A model generated the notes under the pieces. It saw nothing but the letters and a program-made list of their open reading frames with translations, had not been told where the DNA came from and searched no databases. The position numbers and the translations under genes were made by a program. Source: JACDAN01 sp963802375 (GTDB lineage: Bacteria; Actinomycetota; Thermoleophilia; Gaiellales; Gaiellaceae). Taken from it: DNA of 64,000 nt. The stretch lies in the NCBI GenBank assembly GCA_963802375.1, contig CAWDIJ010000010.1, positions 744,001 to 808,000 of the forward strand, in the 5' to 3' direction. This document shows positions 17,645-25,932 of the stretch, piece by piece; positions within the stretch are counted from its first letter, which is position 1; each line of letters begins with the position of its first letter.

Positions 17645-18423
17645 TCGTCCTCGAGCCTGGCGGCCAGCTCCTCCGGTGAGAGGTAGCACAGCGCCTGAAA
17701 CGACCGGCGGTGGATCTCCGACGGCCCCCGCTGCCGCACGACGGCCGAGTGCCGCGGCGTGATGTAGCCGACATGCGACGAGAACCCATACGCGGGGAAC
17801 AGCGCGTCCATCCGCCGCATGGCACGATCGCGCACCACTTTGGCGACGATCGACGCGGCCGCGATCGCCGCAGATCGCTCGTCCCCGTCCACGACAGCGG
17901 TGTGCCGCGGCGCCGAAGGGCCGAGCCGGAACCCGTCCACGAGGCAGGCCTCGGCGGGCGGTGCGAGCTCCCGCAGGCAGGAGCGCATCCCTTCCAGATT
18001 GGAGCGGTGCAATCCGTTGCGGTCGATCTCGGAGGACGACACGACCCGCACCGTGAACGACTTCGCGCAGCCGACGACCCCATGGAAGAGCTCCTCGCGC
18101 TCCTCGAGCGAGAGCTGTTTTGAGTCGTTCAGGCCGGCCAGCGGCCGGCAGCGGTGGTCACGCAGGAGCTCGTAGTCGAAGAGAACCCCGGCGACGACCA
18201 GCGGTCCCGCCAAGGAACCGCGGCCCGCCTCGTCCACCCCGGCCACGAACCGCCGTCCAAAACGGCGGTCGAACTCGAGAAGCCTTCTACCCCTCTTCTG
18301 AGGCTTCGGGCTCGAGCTCGTCGGCCGGGGCCTCGACGGCCTCTTCCGGCCCGGAATCTTCGTCGGCAGGCTGTTGGGCGGCGACGGCTGCGGCACCGGC
18401 CGAGGATAGCCGCACCCCATCAC
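17641..18423 (-). CDS. rnhB: Ribonuclease HII (start uncertain)
   Basis: Cleaves RNA in RNA-DNA hybrids and excises misincorporated ribonucleotides. The catalytic core is complete: VDEAGRGSLAGPLV (Asp, Glu), LNDSKQLS, and SAAIAAASIVAKVVRD with its Asp. Homologous sequence begins at about LLEFDRRFG (18280), only 7 bases past the rplS stop. No ATG, GTG or TTG stands there; the first upstream candidates are ATG 18423 and 18420, which overlap rplS by some 130 bases and give a low-complexity leader rich in Pro, Arg and Ser. A later GTG (in RFVAGVDEAG) would trim the first strand. The coordinates given are the longest version. Confidence 0.88.
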   Translation of the reverse strand: MMGCGYPRPVPQPSPPNSLPTKIPGRKRPSRPRPTSSSPKPQKRGRRLLEFDRRFGRRFVAGVDEAGRGSLAGPLVVAGVLFDYELLRDHRCRPLAGLNDSKQLSLEEREELFHGVVGCAKSFTVRVVSSSEIDRNGLHRSNLEGMRSCLRELAPPAEACLVDGFRLGPSAPRHTAVVDGDERSAAIAAASIVAKVVRDRAMRRMDALFPAYGFSSHVGYITPRHSAVVRQRGPSEIHRRSFQALCYLSPEELAARLEDE

Positions 18424-18763
18424 GGCGCTCGCGCACGCGCGCCTTCTTGCCCACTTTCCCGCGCAAGTAGTAGAGCTTCGCGCGGTTCACGTCGCCGATG
18501 GCCATGACCTCGATCTTCTCGATCTTCGGCGAGTGCAGCGGGAACGTCCGCTCGACGCCGACGCCGAACGACTGCTTCCGCACCGTGAAGGTTTCACGGG
18601 AGCCCGAGCCCTGCCGCTTGAGGACGATGCCCTCGAAGACCTGGATCCGGCGGCGCTGTCCCTCGATCACCTGGAAGTGGACCCGGACTGTGTCGCCGGC
18701 CTTGAACTCCGGACGGTCGGCGCGCAGCTGTTTGCGCTCGAGTGTCTCGATGGGGCTCGCCAT
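18287..18763 (-). CDS. rplS: 50S ribosomal protein L19 with acidic C-terminal extension
   Basis: Ribosomal protein at the 30S-50S interface. Residues 1-112 are canonical L19 (FKAGDTVRVHFQVIEGQRRRIQVFEG; GVERTFPLHSPKIEKIEV; KLYYLRGKVGKKARVRER). Unlike the usual 115-residue protein, this one continues for about 46 residues rich in Ala, Glu, Asp and Pro, giving 158. The start is ATG 18763. The gene order here is trmD-lepB-rplS-rnhB, with lepB and rplS swapped relative to the common order. Confidence 0.95.
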   Translation of the reverse strand: MASPIETLERKQLRADRPEFKAGDTVRVHFQVIEGQRRRIQVFEGIVLKRQGSGSRETFTVRKQSFGVGVERTFPLHSPKIEKIEVMAIGDVNRAKLYYLRGKVGKKARVRERRDGVRLSSAGAAAVAAQQPADEDSGPEEAVEAPADELEPEASEEG

Positions 18764-18770
18764 GGCAAAG

Positions 18771-18790
18771 GGTCGGGCGGCGGCCCGACC
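18771..18790 (-). promoter_or_regulatory. Perfect hairpin between lepB and rplS
   Basis: GGTCGGGC-GGCG-GCCCGACC is a perfect 8-base-pair stem with a 4-base loop. It sits between the lepB stop (18799) and the rplS start (18763), 7 bases before that ATG. No T tract follows. It could attenuate or process the transcript, or limit rplS translation. Confidence 0.5.
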
Positions 18791-18798
18791 GCAGGATG

Positions 18799-19401
18799 CT
18801 AGCGCAAGCCGATTCGTCTCGGCGGGAAATAGATCGCGAAAACCTTGCCGATCAGGTTGTCCCGCGCCAGCGGGCCCCACACGCGCGAGTCGCACGACTG
18901 GGCCCGGTTGTCGCCCATCACGAAGTACTGGCCCGGCGGGATCTTCTCCGGCGGCCTCGTGTCCACGTCACGCCGGTCCTCCTTCACGTAGGACTCGTTC
19001 AGGCGCCTGCCGTTGATGTAGACGAAGCCGTTGCGCATCTCCCACGTCTCGCCGGGGAGCCCGACGATCCGCTTGACGAACGTCCCGCCGGCGCCGCAGT
19101 CCTGCCTCGCCCGCTGCGGTGTCGTGAAGACGACGATGTCGCCCCGCTCGGGATCCGTGAAGTGGTAGATGAAGCGGTTCGCAAGCACACGGTCGGAGAA
19201 GCGCGAGGTGCACCCGAGGCCCGAGCCGGCGCAGTGGAGCGTCGGCTCCATGGACGAGGACGGGATCCGGTACGGGTTGACGACCCACTGCTTGATCGCG
19301 AGCACGATCGCGACGGCGCCGACGATCGTGACCACCCAGTCGATTGCAACCCTCCAGGGCCGCGGCAGGCGGTGTGTGAGACGGTCGACGGGGTTCTTCA
19401 T
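18799..19401 (-). CDS. lepB: Signal peptidase I
   Basis: Membrane serine protease that removes signal peptides from exported proteins. It has 200 residues: one N-terminal transmembrane helix (VAIDWVVTIVGAVAIVLAI), then box B with the catalytic Ser (IPSSSMEPTL), the general-base Lys in GTFVKRIVGLPGE, and box E (MGDNRAQSCDSR). An internal Cys pair (CAGSGLGC) suggests a disulfide on the outer face. ATG 19401 overlaps the trmD stop by 4 bases. Confidence 0.95.
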   Translation of the reverse strand: MKNPVDRLTHRLPRPWRVAIDWVVTIVGAVAIVLAIKQWVVNPYRIPSSSMEPTLHCAGSGLGCTSRFSDRVLANRFIYHFTDPERGDIVVFTTPQRARQDCGAGGTFVKRIVGLPGETWEMRNGFVYINGRRLNESYVKEDRRDVDTRPPEKIPPGQYFVMGDNRAQSCDSRVWGPLARDNLIGKVFAIYFPPRRIGLR

Positions 19402-20054
19402 GCCCGATCCGCTGTCCGCATGCGGCTCTGCTCCCGCCGCCAGTCCGCGATCCGGGCGTGGTCACCCGACAGCAGGACTTCCGGCACCGTCCAACCGCTG
19501 AACTCCGCCGGCCGCGTGTAGTGCGGGTATTCGAGCCCACCTCCGAGCTCGGCCGAGAAGCTCTCCTCCGAGCCGGAGCCCTCGCTGAGCGCGCCGGGCA
19601 GCCGCCGCGCCACGGCGTCGGCCACGACCATCGCCGGCAGCTCGCCGCCGGAGAGGACGTACGGCCCGATCGAGATCGCATCGCTCGCGAGGTGCTCAAC
19701 GATTCGCTCGTCGAAGCCCTCGAACCTGGACGACAGCAGCGTCAGGTGCTCCTCCCCGGCGAGCTCGTCCACGAGCGCCTGGTCGAGCTGGCGACCCTGG
19801 GGCGTCAACGCCACCACGCGGTGATCCGGCAGGCCGCTGTAGGCGCCTTCGAGAGATGCGGCGACGACGTCGACCCGCATGACCATGCCCGGGCCGCCGC
19901 CGTACGGCTCGTCGTCGACCTCGCCGCCGGGAGCCCAGTCCCGATAGTTGAAGAGGCGCAGGTCGAGCGCCCCACCGAGGACGGAAGCGACCGGGCGTTG
20001 TTCGGAGACAGCAGCGAAGACATGGGGAACCAGCGTGAAGACGTCGAGGCGCAG
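19398..20054 (-). CDS. trmD: tRNA (guanine-N1)-methyltransferase, probable CTG start
   Basis: Methylates G37 of tRNAs using S-adenosylmethionine. The frame carries the full TrmD fold: RLDVFTLVPHVF at the N-terminus, FNYRDWAPGGEVDDEPYGGGPGMVM, the knot sequence DAISIGPYVLSGGELPAMV, and the C-terminal HYTRPAEFSGWTVPEVLLSGDHARI. The first canonical start lies at residue 57 or later, past the conserved GGGPGM. The family N-terminus M-(R/K)-x-D-V-F-T-L aligns exactly with CTG CGC CTC GAC at 20054, so CTG is the likely start. The product is 218 residues. The gene begins 12 bases after the rimM stop. Confidence 0.93.
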   Translation of the reverse strand: MRLDVFTLVPHVFAAVSEQRPVASVLGGALDLRLFNYRDWAPGGEVDDEPYGGGPGMVMRVDVVAASLEGAYSGLPDHRVVALTPQGRQLDQALVDELAGEEHLTLLSSRFEGFDERIVEHLASDAISIGPYVLSGGELPAMVVADAVARRLPGALSEGSGSEESFSAELGGGLEYPHYTRPAEFSGWTVPEVLLSGDHARIADWRREQSRMRTADRA

Positions 20055-20066
20055 GACTTCGTGAGG

Positions 20067-20537
20067 TTAGTTGTCGATTGCGAAGCCTTGCGCTACGAGG
20101 ATTCGCCGCCCATCGAGGTCGACCTGTCGGACACAGGCCTCGACGAGCGGGAGCAGGATAGCCGTGTCGAGCTCCAAGGCGTCGTTCGCCGGTCCCGGGA
20201 CGACGTCGGTGACGACGCCCAGCTTCCGACCGCCTTCCTCCTCGACCTCGAGTCCGACGAGCTCGAAGACGTAGTACTCGCCCGGCGCCGCCTCTGGCAG
20301 CTCCGCGCGGGGCACCTCCAGCGTCGTCCCGCGCGGCACCGGGCGGTGGAGCCGGATCACGAGGCGGCCGCCGGAGTGCTTGCGCTCCTCGACGCGGACC
20401 TCCTCGCCGGCAGCGCGCAGGACCGCACCAGGCTCGAAGCGCTTCGGGTCCTCGCTCGCCTGCTCGACGACGAACGAGCCGTCCAGGCCGTGCGGCTTCC
20501 CCACCCGGCCGACGGTGACGAATTCCTGGTCGCTAAT
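20067..20537 (-). CDS. rimM: Ribosome maturation factor RimM (start uncertain)
   Basis: Binds S19 and helps 30S maturation. The protein shows the RimM N-terminal barrel (VTVGRVGKPHGLDGSFVV), the linker RVEERKHSGGRLVIRL, and the C-terminal PRC barrel (PGEYYVFELVGLEV... ILVAQGFAIDN). The first canonical start (GTG 20504) falls inside the conserved VGRVGKPHG strand. The frame is open upstream to ATT 20537, which overlaps the khpA TAG (ATTAG), and the residues between (SDQEFVT) fit the family. ATT initiation is inference; with GTG the protein lacks strand 1. Confidence 0.88.
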   Translation of the reverse strand: MSDQEFVTVGRVGKPHGLDGSFVVEQASEDPKRFEPGAVLRAAGEEVRVEERKHSGGRLVIRLHRPVPRGTTLEVPRAELPEAAPGEYYVFELVGLEVEEEGGRKLGVVTDVVPGPANDALELDTAILLPLVEACVRQVDLDGRRILVAQGFAIDN

Positions 20538-20763
20538 CGGCGATCTCGAGCACGAGCCGCCGGCGCTGGCGCGCGCCGCCCGCGCGAACGATCGCCCGCA
20601 GCGCCCGCGCGATCCGCCCCTGGCGGCCGATCACCTTCCCGACGTCGTCCTTCGCGACATGGAGGCGGAGGACGAGTGCGTCTTCGCTCTCGACCTCCTC
20701 CACTCGGACCGCGTCAGGGTCGTCCACGAGCTGGCGCGCGAGATACGCCAACAGCTCAGCCAA
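20533..20763 (-). CDS. khpA: KH-domain RNA-binding protein KhpA
   Basis: A 76-residue single KH domain with the signature DVGKVIGRQGRIARALRAIV, the small RNA-binding protein regularly placed between rpsP and rimM. It overlaps rpsP by 8 bases. Confidence 0.93.
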   Translation of the reverse strand: MAELLAYLARQLVDDPDAVRVEEVESEDALVLRLHVAKDDVGKVIGRQGRIARALRAIVRAGGARQRRRLVLEIAD

Positions 20764-20998
20764 TATTCTTGACCTTGAGCAGGCGGGAGACCGTGTTCGA
20801 CGGCTGGGCCCCCTTGCCGAGCCACTCGCGAACCCTGTCCTCGTCGAACTCGATCGTCGACGGGTCGGTCTGGGGGTTGTAGCGCCCGACGATCTCGATG
20901 AACCTGCCGTCCCGCGGCGAGCGCGAGTCGGCGACCACGACGCGGTAGATCGGGTTTTTCTTCGACCCGACCCGCGTCAATCTCATGCGAACTGCCAT
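20756..20998 (-). CDS. rpsP: 30S ribosomal protein S16
   Basis: An 80-residue S16 with the typical VRMRLTRVGSKKNPIYRVVV start and a DGRFIEIVGRYNP strand. It sits 1 base after ffh and overlaps khpA, so ffh-rpsP-khpA are cotranscribed. Confidence 0.97.
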   Translation of the reverse strand: MAVRMRLTRVGSKKNPIYRVVVADSRSPRDGRFIEIVGRYNPQTDPSTIEFDEDRVREWLGKGAQPSNTVSRLLKVKNIG

Positions 20999-20999
20999 T

Positions 21000-22325
21000 T
21001 CACCTCCGTTGTGCCTTCATCACCTCGGGTGGGAGCCCGGGCATCTTGCCCTTCCCCATCTGCTTCATCATCTTCTGCATCTGCTTCCGCGCCGCGAGCA
21101 GCTTGTTCACCTGCTGGATGTCGGTGCCGCTGCCTGCCGCAATCCGCTTGCGCCGCGACCCGTCGATCAGGTGCGGCATCCGGCGCTCCTGCGGCGTCAT
21201 CGAGAGCACGATCGCCTCGACGCGCGAGAGTTCGCCCTCGTTTACGTCGAGGCCCTTCAGCTGGTTCCCGAGACCCGGGATCATCCCCAGGACGCCCTTG
21301 AGCGGGCCCATCTTCCGCAGCATCCGGTAGCTGGTCAGGAAGTCGTCAAAGCTGAACTCGCCGGCACGCATGCGTGCCTCCATCGCGGCCTGATCCTCCT
21401 CGGACGCGGCCTCTTCGGCCTTCTCGATCAGCGTCAGGACGTCGCCCATCCCGAGGATCCGCGACGCCATCCGGTCGGGGTAGAAGTACTCGAGCTGGTC
21501 GAGCTTCTCGCCGACGGAAGCGAGCTTGACCGGCTTTCCGGTCACAGCGTTCACGGACAGTGCAGCGCCGCCACGCGCGTCACCATCCAGCTTCGTGAGG
21601 ACGACGCCGTCGAATGCAACCTCGTCCTGGAAGGCTTCCGCGACCGAGACCGCCTCCTGGCCGGTCATCGCATCGAGGACGAGCAGGACGTTCGTCGGCT
21701 TGACCGCATCGCGGATCCTGCCCAGCTCGTCCATCAGGTCCTCGTCGATCTGGAGCCGGCCGGCGGTGTCGACGATCACGACGTCGCGGCCCTGCGCCTT
21801 TGCCTGCTCGATGCCGTCCTTCGCCGCCTCGACCGGATCCGTGCCGGTGAAGACCGGGATCTGGATCTGGCGGCCGAGCTGCTGGAGCTGCTCGACGGCG
21901 GCCGGGCGCTGGAGGTCGGCGGCGACGAGCGCCGGCGCGTGATCCTCCTTGCGGAGCAGCAGCGCCAGCTTGGCCGCGGCGGTCGTCTTACCCGAGCCCT
22001 GAAGCCCGGCGAGCAGGATCACAGTCGGGCCCTTCCCCGCGAACACCAGCTTGGAGTCCCCAGTGCCCATCAAGGTCGCGAGCTCATCGTGGACGATCTT
22101 CACGACCTGCTGCCCAGGCGTGAGGCTGCGCGCGACGTCCTGGCCGAGCGCACGCTCCTTCACGCGTGCCACGAAGTCCTTGACGACGCGGAAGTTGACG
22201 TCCGCCTCGAGCAGCGCGAGACGGATCTCGCGCATCGAGCGCGAAATCACCTCTTCGTCGAGCTTTCCGCGGCTCCGAAGCGGGCCGAGGGCAGCGTTGA
22301 GCTTGTCACCGAGCGTGTCGAACAT
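21000..22325 (-). CDS. ffh: Signal recognition particle protein Ffh
   Basis: SRP54 GTPase that targets nascent membrane proteins to FtsY. It has 441 residues: an N domain, a G domain with LLAGLQGSGKTT (about residue 105), the DTAGRLQIDE box, TKLDGDARGG, and a Met-rich M domain (KQMQKMMKQMGKGKMPGLPP) that binds SRP RNA. It is divergent from the cyclase gene at 22374 with 48 bases between. Its receptor ftsY is encoded in the same window (25929-26876). Confidence 0.97.
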   Translation of the reverse strand: MFDTLGDKLNAALGPLRSRGKLDEEVISRSMREIRLALLEADVNFRVVKDFVARVKERALGQDVARSLTPGQQVVKIVHDELATLMGTGDSKLVFAGKGPTVILLAGLQGSGKTTAAAKLALLLRKEDHAPALVAADLQRPAAVEQLQQLGRQIQIPVFTGTDPVEAAKDGIEQAKAQGRDVVIVDTAGRLQIDEDLMDELGRIRDAVKPTNVLLVLDAMTGQEAVSVAEAFQDEVAFDGVVLTKLDGDARGGAALSVNAVTGKPVKLASVGEKLDQLEYFYPDRMASRILGMGDVLTLIEKAEEAASEEDQAAMEARMRAGEFSFDDFLTSYRMLRKMGPLKGVLGMIPGLGNQLKGLDVNEGELSRVEAIVLSMTPQERRMPHLIDGSRRKRIAAGSGTDIQQVNKLLAARKQMQKMMKQMGKGKMPGLPPEVMKAQRR

Positions 22326-22361
22326 GGGCGGAACAGTCTAGAGACAGGCGGTTTCGACCCC

Positions 22362-22367
22362 TAGAGT
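22362..22367 (+). promoter_or_regulatory. -10 box (TAGAGT) of leaderless cyclase gene
   Basis: TAGAGT lies 6 bases before ATG 22374 and there is no Shine-Dalgarno, which predicts a transcript starting at the ATG. Confidence 0.45.
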
Positions 22368-22373
22368 CTGAAC

Positions 22374-25301
22374 ATGGCTGCACGGAAGACGGTCACCGTC
22401 GTCTTCTCCGATATCGCGAACTCCACGCCGCTCGGCGATGCGCTCGACCCTGAGGTGCTGCGTGGCGTGATGGAGCAGTACTACGCCGTTGTCCGCCGGG
22501 AGCTGGAGCGGCACGGGGGCACCGTGGAGAAGTTCATCGGCGATGCAGTCATGGCCGTCTTCGGCATCCCGACCGTGCACGACGACGACGCTCTGCGAGC
22601 GATTCGGGCCGCGATCGACATGCGCACCGCGCTCGGATCGCTCAACCAGGACCTCGAGGAGATCCACGGCGTGCGGCTTGCGATCCGGACGGGCGTGAAC
22701 ACGGGCGAGGTCGTCGCGGGTGACCACTCCGACCGGCAGTCGTTCGCCACCGGCGCCGCCGTGGCCACCACGCAGCGGCTCGAGGCGGCGGCCCGGTCGG
22801 GCGAGATCCTGCTCGGCGACTCGACCTACCGGCTCGTCTCGAACGCGGTGCTCGTCGAGCCGATGGAGCCACTCCAGCTCAAGGGCAAGGCCGAACCGGT
22901 GCCCGCGTGGCGGCTGCTCGGCGTCGTCGAGGGCGCGCCGCCCTTCCCGCGGAGGCTGGACACGCCGATGGTCGGGCGCGAGGACGAGCTGGCGGCGCTC
23001 GAGACCGAGCTGGACGCCGCCGATCGCGAACGGCGGTGCCGTCTGGCGACGATCGTCGGTCCGGCGGGTATCGGGAAGTCTCGGCTCGGCAATGAGGTCT
23101 TCTCGGCCACCCGCGGCCGTGCGACGACGCTCGTGGGGCGCTGTCTCGAGTACGGCGAGGGGATCACGTACTGGCCACTGCGCGGAATCGTCCTCTCCGC
23201 GACAGGGAGCCTGACCCAGGACGGGATCGCGCAGTTCCTCGAGGGCGCCGAAGACGCGGACCGGATCGCAAACAGGCTCGCGGGCGCCGTCGGCTCAGAG
23301 GAGGCGCCGCCCGGCGGCGAGGAGACGTTCTGGGCCGTTCGCCGGTTTCTCGAGCACATGGCGCGAGAGCGCCCGATCATCCTCGGAATCGACGAGCTCC
23401 AGTGGGCCGAGCCGACGTTCCTGGACCTCCTCGAGTACCTCGTCGGCTGGACGAACGACGCACCGGTTCTTGTCCTGGGCCTCGCGCGGCCCGAGCTGCT
23501 GGAGCACCGGCCGACCTGGAACGCGACCAGCTCGCTCGTGGTCGCGCTGGAGCCGCTCTCCGAGGACGATTCCGAGCGCCTCATCGAAGCACTCGGTGCC
23601 GAGATCGACGAGAGCGAGCGGGAGCGAATCCTGGCCGGCGCCGAGGGGAATCCGCTGTTCGTCGAGCAGATGCTCGCCCTTGCGGTCGAGGGATCGCCGG
23701 CAGCGGCGATCCCGCCGACGATCCACGCGCTGCTCGAGGCGCGCCTCGACCGGCTGGCGCCGGAGGAGCGCGCTGTGGTGGAGCAGGCCGCGGTGATTGG
23801 GCGCGAGTTCACCGCCGGCGCTGTCAACTCGCTGTCCGGAGATCAGGCCGTGGCCTCGCTGCTCCTCTCACTGGTCCGACGGGACCTCATCGAGCCGGAC
23901 CGTTCGCTGATTCCCGGCGACGACGGCTTCCGCTTCCGCCACATCCTGATCCGCGACGCGGCCTACCTCGGGGTCGCGAAGGCCAGCCGCGCCGAGCTCC
24001 ATGAGCGGTACGCGAGCTGGCTCGCACTTTCGGCGGGAGAGCTTGACGAAATCATCGGCTACCACCTGGAGCAGGCGTTTCGATACGGGCAGGAGCTCGG
24101 CCGCGCCGACGACTCGCTGGCGACTCAGGGCGGCGAGCGGCTGGCCCGAGCGGGTCGGCGCGCAATCGGACGCGGCGATGCCCCAGCCGCAGTCACCTTG
24201 CTGACGCGCGCCGCGGCCCTCCTGCCCGACTCCAACGACGAGCGGCGGGAGATCCTGCCCATCCTGGGCAGCGCCCTGATGCGGACGGGCGATTTCGGAC
24301 GTGCCGAGCGCGTCCTCGACGAGGCGCTCGAGTCGGCCAAGGCCGGGGGCGACCGACGCCTGGAGCTCCGCACGCTGATCGAGCGCGAGTTCTTCCGAGC
24401 CTTCACACATCCCGAGGAATCCGTGGACGACATCGTCGCCGTCGCGGACAGCGCGATCCCCCTGCTGGAGGAGCTCGGCGACGACGTCGGCTTGGCAAAG
24501 GCGTGGTGGCTGAAGAGCGAGGTGCATCTCCACGCCTTCCGCTGGGCCGCCCGCACGGAGCATCTGGAACGCGCGCTGGAGCACGCCCGTCGCGCCGGCG
24601 ACGCGGGCGAGCAGGCCGCGATCGCGGCACAGCTCGCCCAAGCCGTCTACTACGGACCGGCTCCGGTGCCCATGGCGATCGAGCGTTGCGAACAACTCCT
24701 GCGGGAAGTGCCGACGACCCGGTCGCTACGGGCCTCTGTCACGGGCTCCCTCGCGGGACTGCGAGCGATGCAAGGAGACTTCGACGAGGCCCGACGCCTC
24801 CAGGAGGAGGCCCGCCGAATCTGGCAGGAGCTGGGGCAGCGGTTCAGGATCGCGATGCGCTCGCTGATCACGGCCGACATCGAGCTGCTCGCGGACCGGC
24901 CGGAAGAGGCGACCGCCGTGCTCCGCTGGGCGTACTCCGAGCTCTCCGAGATGGGAGCACAGAGCGTGATCCCGCCGATCAGCGCGTTCCTCGCCGACGC
25001 GCTGTGCGAGGAAGGCGAGTTCGAGGAGGCGGCGCGCTTCGCGAGGCTCGCGAAGGGCGGGGCCACGCCGGTGGACGTCGTCGCGCAGGTGATGTGGCGC
25101 GTTGCCCTTGCGCGAGCCACCTCGGACACCGGCCTCGGCCGAGAGGCGGTCGCGCTCGCCGAGCAAACCGATTCGCCGGATCTCAAGGCACGTGCTTACG
25201 TCGCCGCCGGCGATCTGCGAGCGGCGCAACTGGCGTACGAGTCGAAGGGCAACGTCGCCGCCGCGAGGCGGCTGTTGGCTCGGCAGACGGCCTCGTCGTA
25301 G
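22374..25301 (+). CDS. Class III adenylate/guanylate cyclase fused to AAA ATPase and TPR-like region
   Basis: A 975-residue multidomain signalling protein. Residues 1-180 form a class III cyclase with both metal aspartates (VFSDIANSTPLGD; EKFIGDAVMAVFG), and TGVNTGEVVAGD. Residues about 200-480 are a STAND/MalT-like ATPase opening with MVGREDELAAL, with Walker A GPAGIGKS at 229-236 and Walker B-like IILGIDELQWAEP. The remaining 450 residues are helical repeats of TPR type. This architecture is abundant in high-GC actinobacteria. The ligand and regulated target are unknown. The cyclase residues look active. It ends 31 bases before the dodecin-like genes. Confidence 0.88.
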   Translation: MAARKTVTVVFSDIANSTPLGDALDPEVLRGVMEQYYAVVRRELERHGGTVEKFIGDAVMAVFGIPTVHDDDALRAIRAAIDMRTALGSLNQDLEEIHGVRLAIRTGVNTGEVVAGDHSDRQSFATGAAVATTQRLEAAARSGEILLGDSTYRLVSNAVLVEPMEPLQLKGKAEPVPAWRLLGVVEGAPPFPRRLDTPMVGREDELAALETELDAADRERRCRLATIVGPAGIGKSRLGNEVFSATRGRATTLVGRCLEYGEGITYWPLRGIVLSATGSLTQDGIAQFLEGAEDADRIANRLAGAVGSEEAPPGGEETFWAVRRFLEHMARERPIILGIDELQWAEPTFLDLLEYLVGWTNDAPVLVLGLARPELLEHRPTWNATSSLVVALEPLSEDDSERLIEALGAEIDESERERILAGAEGNPLFVEQMLALAVEGSPAAAIPPTIHALLEARLDRLAPEERAVVEQAAVIGREFTAGAVNSLSGDQAVASLLLSLVRRDLIEPDRSLIPGDDGFRFRHILIRDAAYLGVAKASRAELHERYASWLALSAGELDEIIGYHLEQAFRYGQELGRADDSLATQGGERLARAGRRAIGRGDAPAAVTLLTRAAALLPDSNDERREILPILGSALMRTGDFGRAERVLDEALESAKAGGDRRLELRTLIEREFFRAFTHPEESVDDIVAVADSAIPLLEELGDDVGLAKAWWLKSEVHLHAFRWAARTEHLERALEHARRAGDAGEQAAIAAQLAQAVYYGPAPVPMAIERCEQLLREVPTTRSLRASVTGSLAGLRAMQGDFDEARRLQEEARRIWQELGQRFRIAMRSLITADIELLADRPEEATAVLRWAYSELSEMGAQSVIPPISAFLADALCEEGEFEEAARFARLAKGGATPVDVVAQVMWRVALARATSDTGLGREAVALAEQTDSPDLKARAYVAAGDLRAAQLAYESKGNVAAARRLLARQTASS

Positions 25302-25332
25302 GATCGTCAAAAGGACAACCGAGGAGGTGCCT

Positions 25333-25542
25333 ATGTCCGTCGACGTCGAACGCGTGGATCCCGTCATCGTCGGCAGGTCGGGACAGAGCTTCGCCGCTGC
25401 GGCTCAGAACGCAGTCGAAAAGTGGGAAGACCAACGAGGGGGGCCGCCCGACAAGCCGACTCGGCTGAAGGTGGTCGAGATGTACGTCACCGTGCACAAC
25501 CCGATCGGCGACTACATCGTCGTGCTCGGGCCAGGCCTCTAA
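25333..25542 (+). CDS. Small dodecin-like protein 1
   Basis: A 69-residue protein whose layout matches a dodecin: a first strand with VIVGRSGQSFAAAAQNAVEKW (compare IIGQSPESFAKAADAAVQE in the third gene), then a strand pair (RLKVVEMYVTVHNPIGDYIVVLG). An insertion (EDQRGGPPDKPT) replaces the usual turn. The Shine-Dalgarno is GAGGAGG. It is first of three consecutive small genes of the same general fold. Flavin, coenzyme A or calcium binding is known for dodecins but not shown here. Confidence 0.7.
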   Translation: MSVDVERVDPVIVGRSGQSFAAAAQNAVEKWEDQRGGPPDKPTRLKVVEMYVTVHNPIGDYIVVLGPGL

Positions 25543-25552
25543 CGAAAGGAGA

Positions 25553-25711
25553 ATGATGGCTGCGGACAAGTGGAGGCAAGGGATCAAGGAGGCGGTCGAG
25601 GCCGCCATGGAAGACAAGCCGGTCGGGACGACGGCGGTCATCGAGGCGATCGAGGTGCGCAAGAAGAACCCGCTCCACGAATACCGGGTCATCCTGCGAC
25701 CCGGCGGCTAA
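25553..25711 (+). CDS. Very small dodecin-like protein 2 (52 residues)
   Basis: It has 52 residues (51 if it starts at the second ATG). It has a helix (KWRQGIKEAVEAAME) and two strands (TAVIEAIEVRKKNPLHEYRVILRPGG) that echo the C-terminal half of its neighbours (VVEMYVTVHNP-GDYIVVLGPG). The Shine-Dalgarno GAAAGGAG follows the previous stop by 1-2 bases, and the same TAACGAAAGGAG string recurs before the next gene. This supports a real gene in a tandem series. Its function is unknown. Confidence 0.65.
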   Translation: MMAADKWRQGIKEAVEAAMEDKPVGTTAVIEAIEVRKKNPLHEYRVILRPGG

Positions 25712-25725
25712 CGAAAGGAGAACGC

Positions 25726-25932
25726 ATGGCAGAGATCGCGAAGGTCGTCACGATCATCGGCCAATCGCCGGAGAGCTTCGCCAAGGCGGCCGACGCCGCC
25801 GTTCAGGAGGCCGCGAAAACCGTACGCGGGATCTCCGGCGCCCACGTCGTCTCGATGAGCGCGCTCGTCGAGAACGACCGGATCAGCATGTACCGCACGA
25901 CGGTCGACATCGCGTTCGCGGTGGAGCGCTAG
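25726..25932 (+). CDS. Dodecin
   Basis: A 68-residue protein closely matching the dodecin family: VVTIIGQSPESFAKAADAAVQEAAKTVRGI, then HVVSMSALVENDRISMYRTTVDIAFAVE. Dodecins form hollow 12-mers that store flavin or coenzyme A. The ATG lies 6 bases after GAAAGGAG. Its stop overlaps that of the convergent ftsY by 4 bases. Confidence 0.9.
   Translation: MAEIAKVVTIIGQSPESFAKAADAAVQEAAKTVRGISGAHVVSMSALVENDRISMYRTTVDIAFAVER

Noticed and set aside
20985..22364. 459-codon plus-strand ORF opposite ffh
   Set aside because: Repetitive Leu/Arg/His-rich shadow of a conserved SRP gene.
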